A stretch of DNA of 64,000 nucleotides from Balanoglossus misakiensis (Eukaryota; Hemichordata), in NCBI GenBank assembly GCA_040954595.2, contig JBECUI020000036.1, positions 106,860 through 170,859 of the forward strand, given 5' to 3'. Below the pieces are notes generated by a model. It saw nothing but the letters and a program-made list of their open reading frames with translations. It did not search any database and was not told where the DNA came from. Numbering within the stretch: the first letter of the stretch is position 1; each line of letters starts with the position of its first letter. A program made the translations under genes and the position numbers. Shown here piece after piece: positions 45,680 to 54,723 of the stretch.

Positions 45680-45709
45680 ATGATGTCATAATACTATTGA
45701 CTATGTCAA
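45680..45709 (-). promoter_or_regulatory. Possible oppA promoter overlapping a perfect palindrome
   Basis: The palindrome TTGACTATGTCAA (45697-45709) contains, on the minus strand, a consensus TTGACA; with an 18-bp spacer a CATCAT lies at 45680-45685, about 35 bp before the oppA start. The same palindrome gives TTGACT on the plus strand. A regulator binding here could control both the opp operon and the tRNA side. The -10 is weak. Confidence 0.35.
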
Positions 45710-45737
45710 CCCATAATAAATAATATTCAGAATTCAC

Positions 45738-45766
45738 TTGACGAAACGCTATGTACACCCTATCAT
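45738..45766 (+). promoter_or_regulatory. Strong sigma-70 promoter of the tRNA-Ala gene
   Basis: TTGACG (45738-45743), exactly 17 bp, TATCAT (45761-45766), ending ten bases before the first base of the tRNA. This is the cleanest promoter of the window. Confidence 0.7.
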
Positions 45767-45776
45767 TATATGAACA

Positions 45777-45850
45777 GGGGGTGTAGCTCAGCTGGCTAGA
45801 GTACTTGAATGGCATTCAAGGGGTCACGGGTTCAAGTCCCGTCACCTCCA
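45777..45850 (+). tRNA. tRNA-Ala (anticodon GGC)
   Basis: A 74-nt cloverleaf. The acceptor stem GGGGGTG pairs with CACCTCC (one G-T pair); the D arm reads GCTC...GAGT; the anticodon stem CTTGA/TCAAG encloses the loop ATGGCAT with anticodon GGC, decoding GCC and GCT alanine codons; the T arm is CGGGTTCAAGTCCCG; discriminator A. The 3' CCA is not encoded (CTG follows), so it must be added enzymatically. Confidence 0.95.
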
Positions 45851-45880
45851 CTGGCAAATAAACCATTAAGGGTAAACATC

Positions 45881-47488
45881 ATGGGTGCAACAAATAATAT
45901 CGATATTAGTGACTTACTACAGGATCTGGAATTACCCCAGGAACAAGCAGAACCAAAGGCCACTGCTACGAATGCAGTGCCTGATGGCGCTCAAGAAGAA
46001 CAACAGGAAGGATTTCAGAAGGTGGCTCCGACATTTGTTTCCGGGCAAAATCTTTTTGCTGAACAAGATTACGTGCAATCCTGTATACAGGGCGAAGAGG
46101 CGGGAGAAACTATCTGGAATACTATTAAGAAATTTGTCCAGACTGAAGACACAGACACTCGATCAAAACTTCGCGGATTGATTATTGGTCAGTACTGGCA
46201 ATTACTGGAATTGATTGCTAAGAAAGTAAATACCGAAAATTTTTCTACAGCAAAGAAATTATTCATTCGCTTTGGTATGATATCACCAAGTCTCGTATCC
46301 GAAGAACAACAACAAATTTTATCCAGCACCCGCATGGATACATTGCCTGACAACTTGATCTATTACCTCGATGAATGGTTTGCTGCTATTTCACAGAACA
46401 AGGTTACTCCCTCTACCTTAAACGAACTTGATGAAATCGTTGATAAGAAAAAAACAGCACAGGGCAATTTACTTGAAAAACTGGAATCACAGGCTGATAC
46501 GAATATACTTCAAATTAAAAATCAAAATGAACGCATACAGCAGATTCTTAGTAATGTGCAGAATCATGTATCAATGCTGAAAGAACGAGAACCAAGCATC
46601 GACACGCATGGAGAACTGCACCCGTTTACCGAACAGCAACGGCGATTGATTGCCGAATTTGCTCCTATGATGCGAGAATTGTCGGCAGCAAACCGCATAT
46701 TAACAACTTGTTTTGCCGAACTGTCCCAGGTGCAAAAAAGAATGTCGTCGGTTGAACAGAAAACAGGTGACGGTTCAGATCAAAAGTCAACAGTTACACT
46801 TCGCCCACAATTAGCAGGACGAGAAGCAACAACAATGCGCCAAATGGTAAAACTCTGCGTCGGACGAACGGGAAATCATTTTCCTATTCTATTTAAGTCG
46901 TATTTTCAGCCTATCCAAAACCAGCTGGGGATTCGGGAAAACGTCAATAATATCTTGGCTGAAGCAGAAAAACTTGATCCCGATCTTTTTACGTATACAT
47001 TCCGGAGCATAACTCGTCGGAACGCACCCTATTTCATTCTCGTACCAAGTTATGGGAACCGCGGTATATGTTGGGAGGCGTTTGAACGGAGAAATCGAGC
47101 AAACAGTAAAGGAAGAATCGTCATTCCTATGTATCCGCGCGATCTAAAAATTGCAGTTGTCGCAGGACTCGGAGAATTGCGCTGGCAGATGGCAAAAAAC
47201 CAAGCCTCTCGTTTTTGGATGGAAGAAGGTTTGACTGGTTGGTACTACGATTATTACACAAAGGAAAAATTAAAGGGCGATATACAGGAACACTTCGTGC
47301 GAGACTACATTGTGTGGATAACAAAAGAAAGCACTGCTACCCAACAACTGAATCAAGAAGTCCGTGACATCTTTTGGCGATACATTCCCTTTCCTCAAAC
47401 ACTAAAGGAAAAACTGAAGAATCAGGGTTATGTATACCAACAACTGTACAAAAAAGACCAGAATCGTGCTACGTCCTCTATGTACTAG
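45881..47488 (+). CDS. Hypothetical cytoplasmic protein downstream of tRNA-Ala
   Basis: Not recognised. A 535-residue soluble protein: an acidic Gln/Glu-rich N-terminus (1-60), a helical central region (about 80-310, with a coiled coil around NILQIKNQNERIQQILSN) and a C-terminal domain (about 340-535) with well-ordered motifs such as SYGNRGICWEAFERRNR and GRIVIPMYPRDLKIAVVAGL, followed by a WITKEST and DIFWRYIPFP stretch. No signal or membrane segment. ATG at 45881 has AAGGG upstream; earlier starts lie inside the tRNA. It looks like a conserved spirochaete gene of unknown role. Confidence 0.6.
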   Translation: MGATNNIDISDLLQDLELPQEQAEPKATATNAVPDGAQEEQQEGFQKVAPTFVSGQNLFAEQDYVQSCIQGEEAGETIWNTIKKFVQTEDTDTRSKLRGLIIGQYWQLLELIAKKVNTENFSTAKKLFIRFGMISPSLVSEEQQQILSSTRMDTLPDNLIYYLDEWFAAISQNKVTPSTLNELDEIVDKKKTAQGNLLEKLESQADTNILQIKNQNERIQQILSNVQNHVSMLKEREPSIDTHGELHPFTEQQRRLIAEFAPMMRELSAANRILTTCFAELSQVQKRMSSVEQKTGDGSDQKSTVTLRPQLAGREATTMRQMVKLCVGRTGNHFPILFKSYFQPIQNQLGIRENVNNILAEAEKLDPDLFTYTFRSITRRNAPYFILVPSYGNRGICWEAFERRNRANSKGRIVIPMYPRDLKIAVVAGLGELRWQMAKNQASRFWMEEGLTGWYYDYYTKEKLKGDIQEHFVRDYIVWITKESTATQQLNQEVRDIFWRYIPFPQTLKEKLKNQGYVYQQLYKKDQNRATSSMY

Positions 47489-47526
47489 GAACTTGGATTC
47501 TGCCTTTTCAGCATTGCTTGGTTCTT

Positions 47527-47778
47527 CTAGCGAAAAAATTTCCCAAAGTCAATACGCTTGGACAGCATACTGACCAGTTTTTTGTATACAAAGTACGTTA
47601 CAAAAACCGATAGGGCAAACATTAATAGAAAAACAATTTGATTAACAACGATCGATGACTGCCTTGCAAACAGGAAAAAGAACGGCAAATACAACAAAAC
47701 CATAACAATAGCCATAATAACTATGTTTGCTAGTGTTGCCGCTATAATAAACAAAATAGTATTGAATGTCTTATTCAT
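47527..47778 (-). CDS. Small membrane protein next to lspA
   Basis: An 83-residue protein with two long hydrophobic helices (about 6-38 and 45-68) and a basic C-terminus (KKLVSMLSKRIDFGKFF). Not recognised. Its start overlaps the end of lspA by eight bases, so it is co-translated with the lipoprotein signal peptidase and could be an accessory of it; this is inference from position only. Confidence 0.6.
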   Translation of the reverse strand: MNKTFNTILFIIAATLANIVIMAIVMVLLYLPFFFLFARQSSIVVNQIVFLLMFALSVFVTYFVYKKLVSMLSKRIDFGKFFR

Positions 47779-48385
47779 CTTTTACCCCATCGGCATTCAC
47801 TGTATTAATCTCCTGCTTCTTGTGCGAAAAAAAGAGATTATTAAGAAGGAATAACATCCCACTCACAACAATACATGCATCTGCCATATTGAAGGTAGGC
47901 CACCATTGCGAACCGAACAATCCGTAGACCCGGACATCAACAAAATCCAGAACTCCACCCGAGCGAAAAATTCTGTCGAATACATTCCCAAGTCCCCCAC
48001 CAATGATAATCGAAATATAAATGCGCTGACGTGAAGAAAAGTCATGGCCAAATATGAGGTAAATAAACAGGGCAGCTAACATGGCAATGGGAGCAAAAAT
48101 GGTAAGAAGGAATCTCCATAATTCGGGCAGGTCCTTGCCGATGCCGAATAACAACGCCGGGTTCTTTACATGCACCAGTCGAAGGAAGTCATCAATAATG
48201 TACACGCTGTTTGCACCTCTTCCTTCAGGAATGAAATATGATACTGCTAACTTTGTTGACTGGTCAAAAATAAGTACGAGAGCGATAATAATAAAATATA
48301 GATAGATATTTTTCCTAGAGACCCGTTGGACAATCGATGAATCTTGTCTCAAGGTCTGTATCTCTTCTGATTCTGTCTGCAACAT
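47771..48385 (-). CDS. lspA: Lipoprotein signal peptidase (signal peptidase II)
   Basis: A 204-residue inner-membrane aspartic protease that cleaves prolipoprotein signals before the lipidated Cys. Four helices, with the catalytic Asp in VLDFVDVRVYG (D147) and FNMADACIVVSG (D169), and GGGLGNVFDRI before them. The N-terminus has a 25-residue cytoplasmic extension. The start lies 71 bp inside the end of the nif3 gene; a TTG at 48352 is an alternative start with a purine-rich site upstream. It matches the wealth of lipoproteins in this window. Confidence 0.93.
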   Translation of the reverse strand: MLQTESEEIQTLRQDSSIVQRVSRKNIYLYFIIIALVLIFDQSTKLAVSYFIPEGRGANSVYIIDDFLRLVHVKNPALLFGIGKDLPELWRFLLTIFAPIAMLAALFIYLIFGHDFSSRQRIYISIIIGGGLGNVFDRIFRSGGVLDFVDVRVYGLFGSQWWPTFNMADACIVVSGMLFLLNNLFFSHKKQEINTVNADGVKDE

Positions 48386-49091
48386 TCTTTACTCCCCAAA
48401 TTTCACTTCGGTAATGCCCCCCGAAAATAACATTGATTTTCTCTTCCTTGCAATAATGATACACCGAATGCGCTGCATCTCCAGTAATAAATGCATCCAC
48501 TCCGGCATCAACAGCATCGGATACCATGGCGGGGGCACCGCCTGAAATAATACCAACGCTGGTAATCTTTTTCGGACCAAAGGGTAGGATCGATAGGGTG
48601 CTTTCGTTAAATATCTTACGGGATAACTCTTCGATACTCAACGGTTCCATCAATCTGCCTTGAACCCCCAATGCTCGCCCGCGGTAGAAACCAAATTCCT
48701 TGCGATCAAGCAATTCAAGAATATCCGCCATTCCCGCATTATTGCCTAACTGCGGATGCTCATCAAGTGGAAGATGACATGCATATAATGCCATATCCTG
48801 CTCAATAAGAAATCGTATCCGTTCATAATGTGTTCCTTCCAGAGCAAGCACCTTGCCCCAAAATAATCCATGATGAACAAATAGGAGATCAGCATTCCAG
48901 TCGGCTGCCTTCTGAAAAACTTCAAGCCCTGCATCGACTGCACATGCAACCCGTTTTAGTTTTGTTTTCTTGCAAGCAACTTGTAGACCGTTTAATCCGC
49001 GGTCAATCTCCCTCATCCCATCAATATCAAATAACGTTCGTATGTACGAATCAAATTCTTTCAAGAGCACTTCAAAAGTATAACAAAACAA
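48315..49091 (-). CDS. NIF3/YbgI-family dinuclear metal protein
   Basis: A 258-residue protein of the Nif3-like (GTP cyclohydrolase I type 2 homologue) family. Metal ligands are visible in LLFVHHGLFWG (His pair), YACHLPLDEHPQLGNNAGMAD, the GDAAHSVYHY segment and FGGHYRSEIWGVKNVADRI near the C-terminus (His-Tyr and Glu). Cytoplasmic; enzymatic activity remains uncertain for the family. It overlaps lspA by 71 bp and is divergent from rlmE with about 50 bp between the two. Confidence 0.9.
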   Translation of the reverse strand: MFCYTFEVLLKEFDSYIRTLFDIDGMREIDRGLNGLQVACKKTKLKRVACAVDAGLEVFQKAADWNADLLFVHHGLFWGKVLALEGTHYERIRFLIEQDMALYACHLPLDEHPQLGNNAGMADILELLDRKEFGFYRGRALGVQGRLMEPLSIEELSRKIFNESTLSILPFGPKKITSVGIISGGAPAMVSDAVDAGVDAFITGDAAHSVYHYCKEEKINVIFGGHYRSEIWGVKNVADRIRRDTDLETRFIDCPTGL

Positions 49092-49142
49092 AAAAAATAT
49101 GACAAGTTATCTGTACTTGCATACAACACTCGTGTAGTATTG

Positions 49143-49760
49143 ATGGTAACCAGATTTAATATGAGAAAAACACAGGATTGGTACTTCAAAAAGGCAAAAT
49201 CTGAAGGATATCGCTCAAGAGCGGTGTATAAGATTATAGAAATGCAGAAAGATTTTCGCTTGTTTGAAAAAAATCAACGTATCCTCGATCTTGGTGCCTA
49301 CCCGGGTTCCTGGACGAGCTACCTCGCCGGCATCGTTGGGAAGAACGGACGGGTTGTTGCAGTGGATACTCAAGTAATCACCCCCGACAACATGCCCTCC
49401 TGCTGCCGCTTCATTCAAGCCAATATTACCGATGCATCTACTGAATCTCTCGTTGCCCCCTATGTTCCGTTTCACAGTGTAGTCAGCGATGCTGCCCCTC
49501 AAACCAGCGGAGACCGAATTGTAGATACCGCCCGTTCTCTTGAACTTGCTGATGCTGCTGCAACCCTTGCTCTCTCATTGCTGATGCCGGGGGGACACTG
49601 CATTGTCAAAATTCTGGAAGGAAGTGATCTGCCTGCATTTCTCAACAAACTTCAACTACATTTCCGCCGAGTAAAACGGTATAAGCCGCAGGCAAGTAGA
49701 CGCACATCGTCGGAGATGTACGTCATAGCTATGGACTACCAAAAGGAAGGTAAAACATGA
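49143..49760 (+). CDS. rlmE: 23S rRNA 2'-O-methyltransferase RlmE (FtsJ/RrmJ)
   Basis: A 205-residue SAM-dependent enzyme that methylates the ribose of U2552-equivalent in 23S rRNA. The K-D-K-E tetrad is complete: K30 (YRSRAVYK), D116 (VVSDAAPQ), K156 (CIVKILEG) and E191 (SSEMYVIAM). The SAM loop is LDLGAYPGSWTSYL. ATG at 49143 is used; the TTG before it is less likely. No ribosome site is evident, and ATGACA / 17 bp / TACAAC near 49099-49127 could make a leader of about ten bases. The last codon overlaps radA (ATGA). Confidence 0.95.
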   Translation: MVTRFNMRKTQDWYFKKAKSEGYRSRAVYKIIEMQKDFRLFEKNQRILDLGAYPGSWTSYLAGIVGKNGRVVAVDTQVITPDNMPSCCRFIQANITDASTESLVAPYVPFHSVVSDAAPQTSGDRIVDTARSLELADAAATLALSLLMPGGHCIVKILEGSDLPAFLNKLQLHFRRVKRYKPQASRRTSSEMYVIAMDYQKEGKT

Positions 49761-51097
49761 AACAAAAATTCTTATGTTCCCAGTGTAACACGGAACAGGC
49801 AAAATGGTTAGGACGTTGTCCGGTATGCGGAACCTGGAACAGCATTACAGAACAACCTGCATCTACCCCCGAAAAACCGAAGTACAGTGCACCTCAAATA
49901 TTACCGGCTATCACTGAAAGTGAAACACATCAATTCCTTACAAATAACAGCGAGTTCGACCGTATCCTAGGGGGCGGCATGAGCATGGGGGCATCCTTTC
50001 TTATCAGTGGTGATCCTGGTATCGGTAAATCAACGCTCATGCTCCAAATCGCTGCCGGAATTTCTGCAACCGTGCTGTACGTCTCAGGCGAAGAAACTAA
50101 AACTCAAATCTCTATGCGTGCTAAACGACTCGGCATTACCAGTAAGGATATTCATCTTCTCTGCGAGGGTTCTCTTGAAAATATAATCCAGGCGATAGCA
50201 ACTATTCAACCGGATATTATTATTATCGATTCCATTCAAACTGTACAGTCCTCCTCCGTTGCTGGAGTAGTTGGAAATATTAGTCAGGTGAGAAATGCCA
50301 TATACGAATTGACTGCACGCGCTCGGGGCATAGAGGCAACACTCATACTGCTTGCCCATGTTACGAAAGATCGCGATATTGCCGGTCCAAAAATGCTGGA
50401 GCATATTGTCGATACGGTTCTTTTTCTTGAACAAGGTGAAGGGGATATACGTGTGCTCCGAATTATAAAAAATAGACATGGGAACTGCGATGGGATCGGT
50501 CTCTTTACTATGCAAGAAACGGGTTTGCATACAGTAGATGATCCGTCTACAGTTTTTCTAAACAGACGCAAGGGTCCTCCTCCGGCTGGTATTGTTGTTA
50601 CTCCAATTTACGAGGGAAATCGCGTGTTTCTCGTTGAGATTCAAGCACTGAGTACAAGCGGCAATGTTGTCAGTTCCCGGGTATACTCTGATCGGATTGA
50701 TGCTCGAAGGATTTCGAGAATTGCAGCTGTGCTGGAAAAAAACACCCATGTCCGATTGTCCGATAAGGATATATATATTAATGTGGCAGGCGGTATCCGC
50801 ATTAATGATGTTGCTATTGACGCTGCCATCGCACTTGCTCTGTATTCTTCTGCAACTGATCGGGCAGTTTCGGCTAACACCGTTATTACGGGAGAAATCA
50901 GCCTTGCCGGAGAGGTTCGTCCTATTCCCTGGCTACAGCAACGTATCCGTGCCTGCCACGATATGCAGTTCCATCATTGCATTGTGCCGATACATAATAA
51001 ACTGGAAGAGAGCACAGACATGAACATTGTATCAGTGGCAACCATTCAAGAGATACTGCAGACCGTCTTCACACAAGAATCAGAACAACAAGATTGA
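49757..51097 (+). CDS. radA: DNA repair protein RadA
   Basis: A 446-residue RadA that assists homologous recombination by branch migration. The N-terminal zinc finger is CSQCN...GRCPVCG (Cys 7, 10, 21, 24), Walker A GDPGIGKST (85-93), Walker B IIIIDSIQTV, the RadA-specific KNRHGNCDGIGLF motif, and a Lon-like C-terminal domain. Full length. It is coupled to rlmE by a four-base overlap and converges with traB, with stop regions overlapping by 18 bp. Confidence 0.96.
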   Translation: MKQKFLCSQCNTEQAKWLGRCPVCGTWNSITEQPASTPEKPKYSAPQILPAITESETHQFLTNNSEFDRILGGGMSMGASFLISGDPGIGKSTLMLQIAAGISATVLYVSGEETKTQISMRAKRLGITSKDIHLLCEGSLENIIQAIATIQPDIIIIDSIQTVQSSSVAGVVGNISQVRNAIYELTARARGIEATLILLAHVTKDRDIAGPKMLEHIVDTVLFLEQGEGDIRVLRIIKNRHGNCDGIGLFTMQETGLHTVDDPSTVFLNRRKGPPPAGIVVTPIYEGNRVFLVEIQALSTSGNVVSSRVYSDRIDARRISRIAAVLEKNTHVRLSDKDIYINVAGGIRINDVAIDAAIALALYSSATDRAVSANTVITGEISLAGEVRPIPWLQQRIRACHDMQFHHCIVPIHNKLEESTDMNIVSVATIQEILQTVFTQESEQQD

Positions 51098-52234
51098 TAA
51101 TGCCGTAAAGGTACCAATGGCACTTCCTATGCTTGAAAATAAGAATACAAGCAAAATACGGGTAACCCTATTCCTGTACCAGCCCTTCAATGTAGCAATA
51201 TCAATGTTTATTCGCTCAAAATCTTCAACCTGTGGTCTTCGAAGCATAGATTCCACCAGTCCCGATACTATGCCCACACCAATGGTAGGATTGAGTGATG
51301 TCAGGGGTGCTGCAAGAAAGGTAGCCAGGGCAGTCAGCGGATGAGGTCGCGCAAAAAGAGAAAGCACAGCTGCAAAACTACCGTTTATGATAACCCATTG
51401 CCAGATATTGGATACTGCCGTTGTCCAGTCTCCTACAAAGAATCCTTGACCAATAAGAAATAGTACTGCTGCCGGTATTACCCACGGCACAATACGCGAA
51501 AGAATTCCCGGAGGTGGAACCTTATCTAATTCCTCCAAGTTTACTTGTAATTCATTCTTATGGATCTCCTGCAGGGATTGCATCATGCCTTGTACATGCC
51601 CTGCTCCGACAACCGCAATGATCCGCTTGCCTTCTGCATGATATAATTTCTGGGCAAGGTAATGGTCTCGCTCATCAATTAATATACGTTTTACTGACGG
51701 AAGCTGCTGTGCAATTTCTCCGAGCATATAACTTATTTCCGCATGCTCACGTAATTTTTCAATTTCTTCCTGTTGCAAGGTTTTCTTCTCAAAAAAAAGT
51801 GAGATCAGAACCGCAAGCATTTTGTTTTTTTGGAAAAATCCCGAATTACGCCATACACGAAGAAGGGTAACATTAACCTTCCTGTCAATGAACTCAAAGG
51901 GAATATTATGTTTTTCTGCGGTACGAATAGCTTCTAACATCTCCGCACCCGGATGAATGTCGGCACCCAGCCGACGCTGGAAACCTGATAATACCAGGGT
52001 TGCCAACATAAATAAGCCCTTGTGCTGCCGGAGAACCTTGGATATGTTCATCGAACTCCAACTCTTCGGATTGATGAGATTCTGATACCGATCGTTATCC
52101 AACTCCACGCATACTGAATCCGGCGCTTCCTCTTCTATCGAAGAAACAACGTCAAAAACACTTTGCTCGGAAATATGGGCTGTGCCTATAAAAATAAACT
52201 CTCTGCTTCCTAGCTTGAGGGTAGTTCGGTTCAC
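51080..52234 (-). CDS. TraB/PrgY family membrane protein
   Basis: A 384-residue protein with an N-terminal TraB domain (1-225) and four to five C-terminal membrane helices (about 250-384). Conserved marks are IGTAHISEQSV (16-26), CVELDNDRY, LIDERDHYLAQKL and VVGAGHVQGM, the putative metal/peptidase residues of the TIKI/TraB fold. In Enterococcus, PrgY/TraB limits self-response to peptide pheromones; the role in other bacteria is unknown. The start overlaps nrnA by four bases. Confidence 0.88.
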   Translation of the reverse strand: MNRTTLKLGSREFIFIGTAHISEQSVFDVVSSIEEEAPDSVCVELDNDRYQNLINPKSWSSMNISKVLRQHKGLFMLATLVLSGFQRRLGADIHPGAEMLEAIRTAEKHNIPFEFIDRKVNVTLLRVWRNSGFFQKNKMLAVLISLFFEKKTLQQEEIEKLREHAEISYMLGEIAQQLPSVKRILIDERDHYLAQKLYHAEGKRIIAVVGAGHVQGMMQSLQEIHKNELQVNLEELDKVPPPGILSRIVPWVIPAAVLFLIGQGFFVGDWTTAVSNIWQWVIINGSFAAVLSLFARPHPLTALATFLAAPLTSLNPTIGVGIVSGLVESMLRRPQVEDFERINIDIATLKGWYRNRVTRILLVFLFSSIGSAIGTFTALSILLF

Positions 52235-53214
52235 TGTAAATCCTTTATGTTATGAACAAAACGTTGCATTAACGCTTCGTCACCTGGGTAATTTGCTAAT
52301 GGGATGTGTCCACCGCTCATCTGTGCACGTCCACCACAGTTGCCAATGTCTCCAATCGCTTTTTGTAGTATATCATTGCTTGGACGATCTTTACTCTCAC
52401 TCCGAGCAGAGAGACGATACTCATCCTCTGTAGGCATACATACTACAACAAAATTAAACTCATGAAAACCTAAGAAAAAATCTGCAACTAGTGCAATAAT
52501 TTCAGTAGTAAAGGTTTGCTTGAGCGGTACAAAGACAAAGGAATCAACCGATTTACATTCGTTGATTGCCTCGGTAAATACTGCTACATCCTTAAAGGAC
52601 AGCGAATTTCGTAAGACATTGCTTGCAAATTGCCAATCGCCAATAAAAAATAGGCTACTAAACGCATCGAGATCAAGCGGCGTTACCCCACGGGTCATAA
52701 ACGCTGTATCCATCATTATTCCGAGAAGCAATGCCGTTGCTACATGCTTTTCGCAAGGAATGCCTGCCTGCCTGTAGTAATCCCAGATAATTGTGGAACA
52801 GGCGCCGTAGTCTTCGCGAATATCAATGTACTTGTATTGCAGGTTGTCCGTAATAATGGGATGATGATCAATCAAGGCAATAATACTACTATTGTATCCG
52901 GCTTTCTGAGCCTGTACCGACAGTCCATCAATGGCAATGAACTGTATCTCCTTTGATACTGTGCTCAAATCCAATACTTCCAACGAAATAGGGAGCGCAT
53001 TAATAATACGCTCCAATGAAAAACTTTGTAGTTCCCCACTGTAACTGATCCGTACTTGAATACCAAAATGCTTCAGGAGCACCTGGAGTGCATAGGCGGA
53101 TGCTACTGCATCGTGGTCAGGAAAATCATGGGGATGTATGTAGACCTGCTTATCAGAAGAAATGACATTGATGAGTTCCTGTATACCTAATTTTCTACGT
53201 TTACTCTTTTGCAT
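52231..53214 (-). CDS. DHH-family phosphoesterase (NrnA/RecJ-like)
   Basis: A 327-residue DHH-DHHA1 protein. Motif I is IHPHDFPDHDAVASAY, motif III is ALIDHHPIITDN, and a further Asp lies in IAIDGLS; the C-terminal DHHA1 domain has NCGGRAQMSGGH. This combination matches nanoRNase/PAP-phosphatase NrnA-type enzymes that degrade short oligonucleotides, and cyclic-di-AMP breakdown is also known in the family. It sits in an operon between a TPR lipoprotein and traB. The exact substrate is open. Confidence 0.88.
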   Translation of the reverse strand: MQKSKRRKLGIQELINVISSDKQVYIHPHDFPDHDAVASAYALQVLLKHFGIQVRISYSGELQSFSLERIINALPISLEVLDLSTVSKEIQFIAIDGLSVQAQKAGYNSSIIALIDHHPIITDNLQYKYIDIREDYGACSTIIWDYYRQAGIPCEKHVATALLLGIMMDTAFMTRGVTPLDLDAFSSLFFIGDWQFASNVLRNSLSFKDVAVFTEAINECKSVDSFVFVPLKQTFTTEIIALVADFFLGFHEFNFVVVCMPTEDEYRLSARSESKDRPSNDILQKAIGDIGNCGGRAQMSGGHIPLANYPGDEALMQRFVHNIKDLQ

Positions 53215-53232
53215 GAGGAACGAATTCTGCCC

Positions 53233-54620
53233 CTACTCCACTTTCAACCGTGCTAATCTTGTTTCAACAAAACCTTGCATTCCTTTATCTACTACCTCAT
53301 TATACATGGTAACCGAACTGCCTTTATACCCTTGCAAATCATAGTATACCCCTAAATAGTATTGTAGTCGATAGCGAGTAACTTCGTCAGTATAATTAGT
53401 AATAAATCGGTTCACCTGTGACTCATCTCCTAGACCTAAAAATAACTGAATAAGAGAAAGAAACTCACTTTTCTGCTCTATTTCCGCAAGCAATGTCTGC
53501 AGATAGGTTACAGCCTGCTCTTTTTTCTGCTTCTCTAGCAGGCATGTAGCAGCGAGAAGGGCATATTCAGGATACTGTTTATCAGTTGCAGTGTAATAAC
53601 TGTTAAAGAGTTCTCCTGCCTCCGTTACGTAACCGTCTTCATAGTATAGTACGCCAAGGGGCAAATAGACCGGATAAAAATCCTCGCGGAGTTCCAGTGT
53701 TTTTTGGAAATCCTGTTTCGCCTTCTTAAACCGCTTGAGATGGTCATGCATTTGACCGCGAACAAAATACCCCAACATGATCTGCGGTTTTTGTTCAATG
53801 AAATGTGTTAAGTCTTGTTCTGCTTCAAGGAATCTACGTAATTCCAGACGTACTCTCCCACGATCAAAATAATTCCACGAATAATCAGGTTCTAACTCTA
53901 TGGAAACCGTCAGATCCTTCTCTGCATTTTCAAAATCATGCAGGAGAAGATATGCCATGCCACGACTGGAGTAGGTAAGATACAGTGTTGGTTTTTGTTC
54001 TACTGCCTCATGGAACAAGGACAATGCTTCATCATAGTTATACTGTTGAAGATGTACATGTCCGAGTCCCAATGTACCTTCCAGGGTGTTGCTTATTGCA
54101 CGGCTCTTGGTAAACAGGTCATAGGCCTCGTCATAATACCCTTCTAACAAGGCTATTTCTCCCATTGCATTCAATGCTCGGGTATTATTGGCATCCAGAT
54201 TGATAATATGGGTAAGAATTTCACGTGCCTTTTCTGTGTTCTCATCGTACATGGCAAGCTGTGCCTGACTGAATAGGACAGGAAGGTTATCCTTGTTGTT
54301 TTCCAATGCTTGATTAATCATCATGCGAGCTGATTCATGCTTATCCATGCTAAGATAGAACTGTGCGAGAAGAACTTGCGCGTCTTCACGTGCAATCGGC
54401 ACCCCGCTTTCCAGAAGGGCAATGGCATTCTCTAACTCATCGGTCGTTACCATGAGCGACAAGGCATCATAGTGCCGCAAAACAAGTGCGGGATCAATCG
54501 ATTCAGCAATTTGCGCACCCGGGGGGTAACTATTGAATTGGATCTATTACTGGTGCAACTCATCAGCAAAACAAGCAATACAATAAGCATTTTTTTCCAA
54601 CGAACAAACATTATTGACAT
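53233..54620 (-). CDS. TPR-repeat lipoprotein, N-terminus in another frame
   Basis: The main frame (53233 to about 54520) encodes at least nine TPR-like units, for example HESARMMINQALENNKDNL, ALSLFHEAVEQKPTLYLTYS and AEKDLTVSIELEPDYSWNYF. Its start is missing: a lipoprotein signal (MFVRWKKMLIVLLVLLMSC) lies upstream in the next frame from about 54620. The two frames meet at a run of six C on the coding strand (plus-strand G run 54521-54526); seven would join them. This makes one periplasmic TPR lipoprotein with a single-base break after about residue 33. It heads the operon with the DHH phosphoesterase and traB. Confidence 0.8.
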
Positions 54621-54723
54621 CATTCCATACACTCTTTATAATTACTACCTAAATGACTTTCGGCGTATACGAAAAAATAGTAAAGAAAAATATGACAAAC
54701 CACGTCAAATAAATGTTGATGGC

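Noticed and set aside
45809-45880. Upstream start of the 45.9 kb hypothetical inside the tRNA
   Set aside because: The first 24 codons are tRNA sequence read as protein; the ATG at 45881 has a ribosome site and follows the tRNA.
54472-54723. N-terminal 84-codon extension of the 54.7 kb hypothetical
   Set aside because: It overlaps the lipoprotein gene on the other strand and lacks a membrane or domain signal; the ATG at 54724 begins the anchor.
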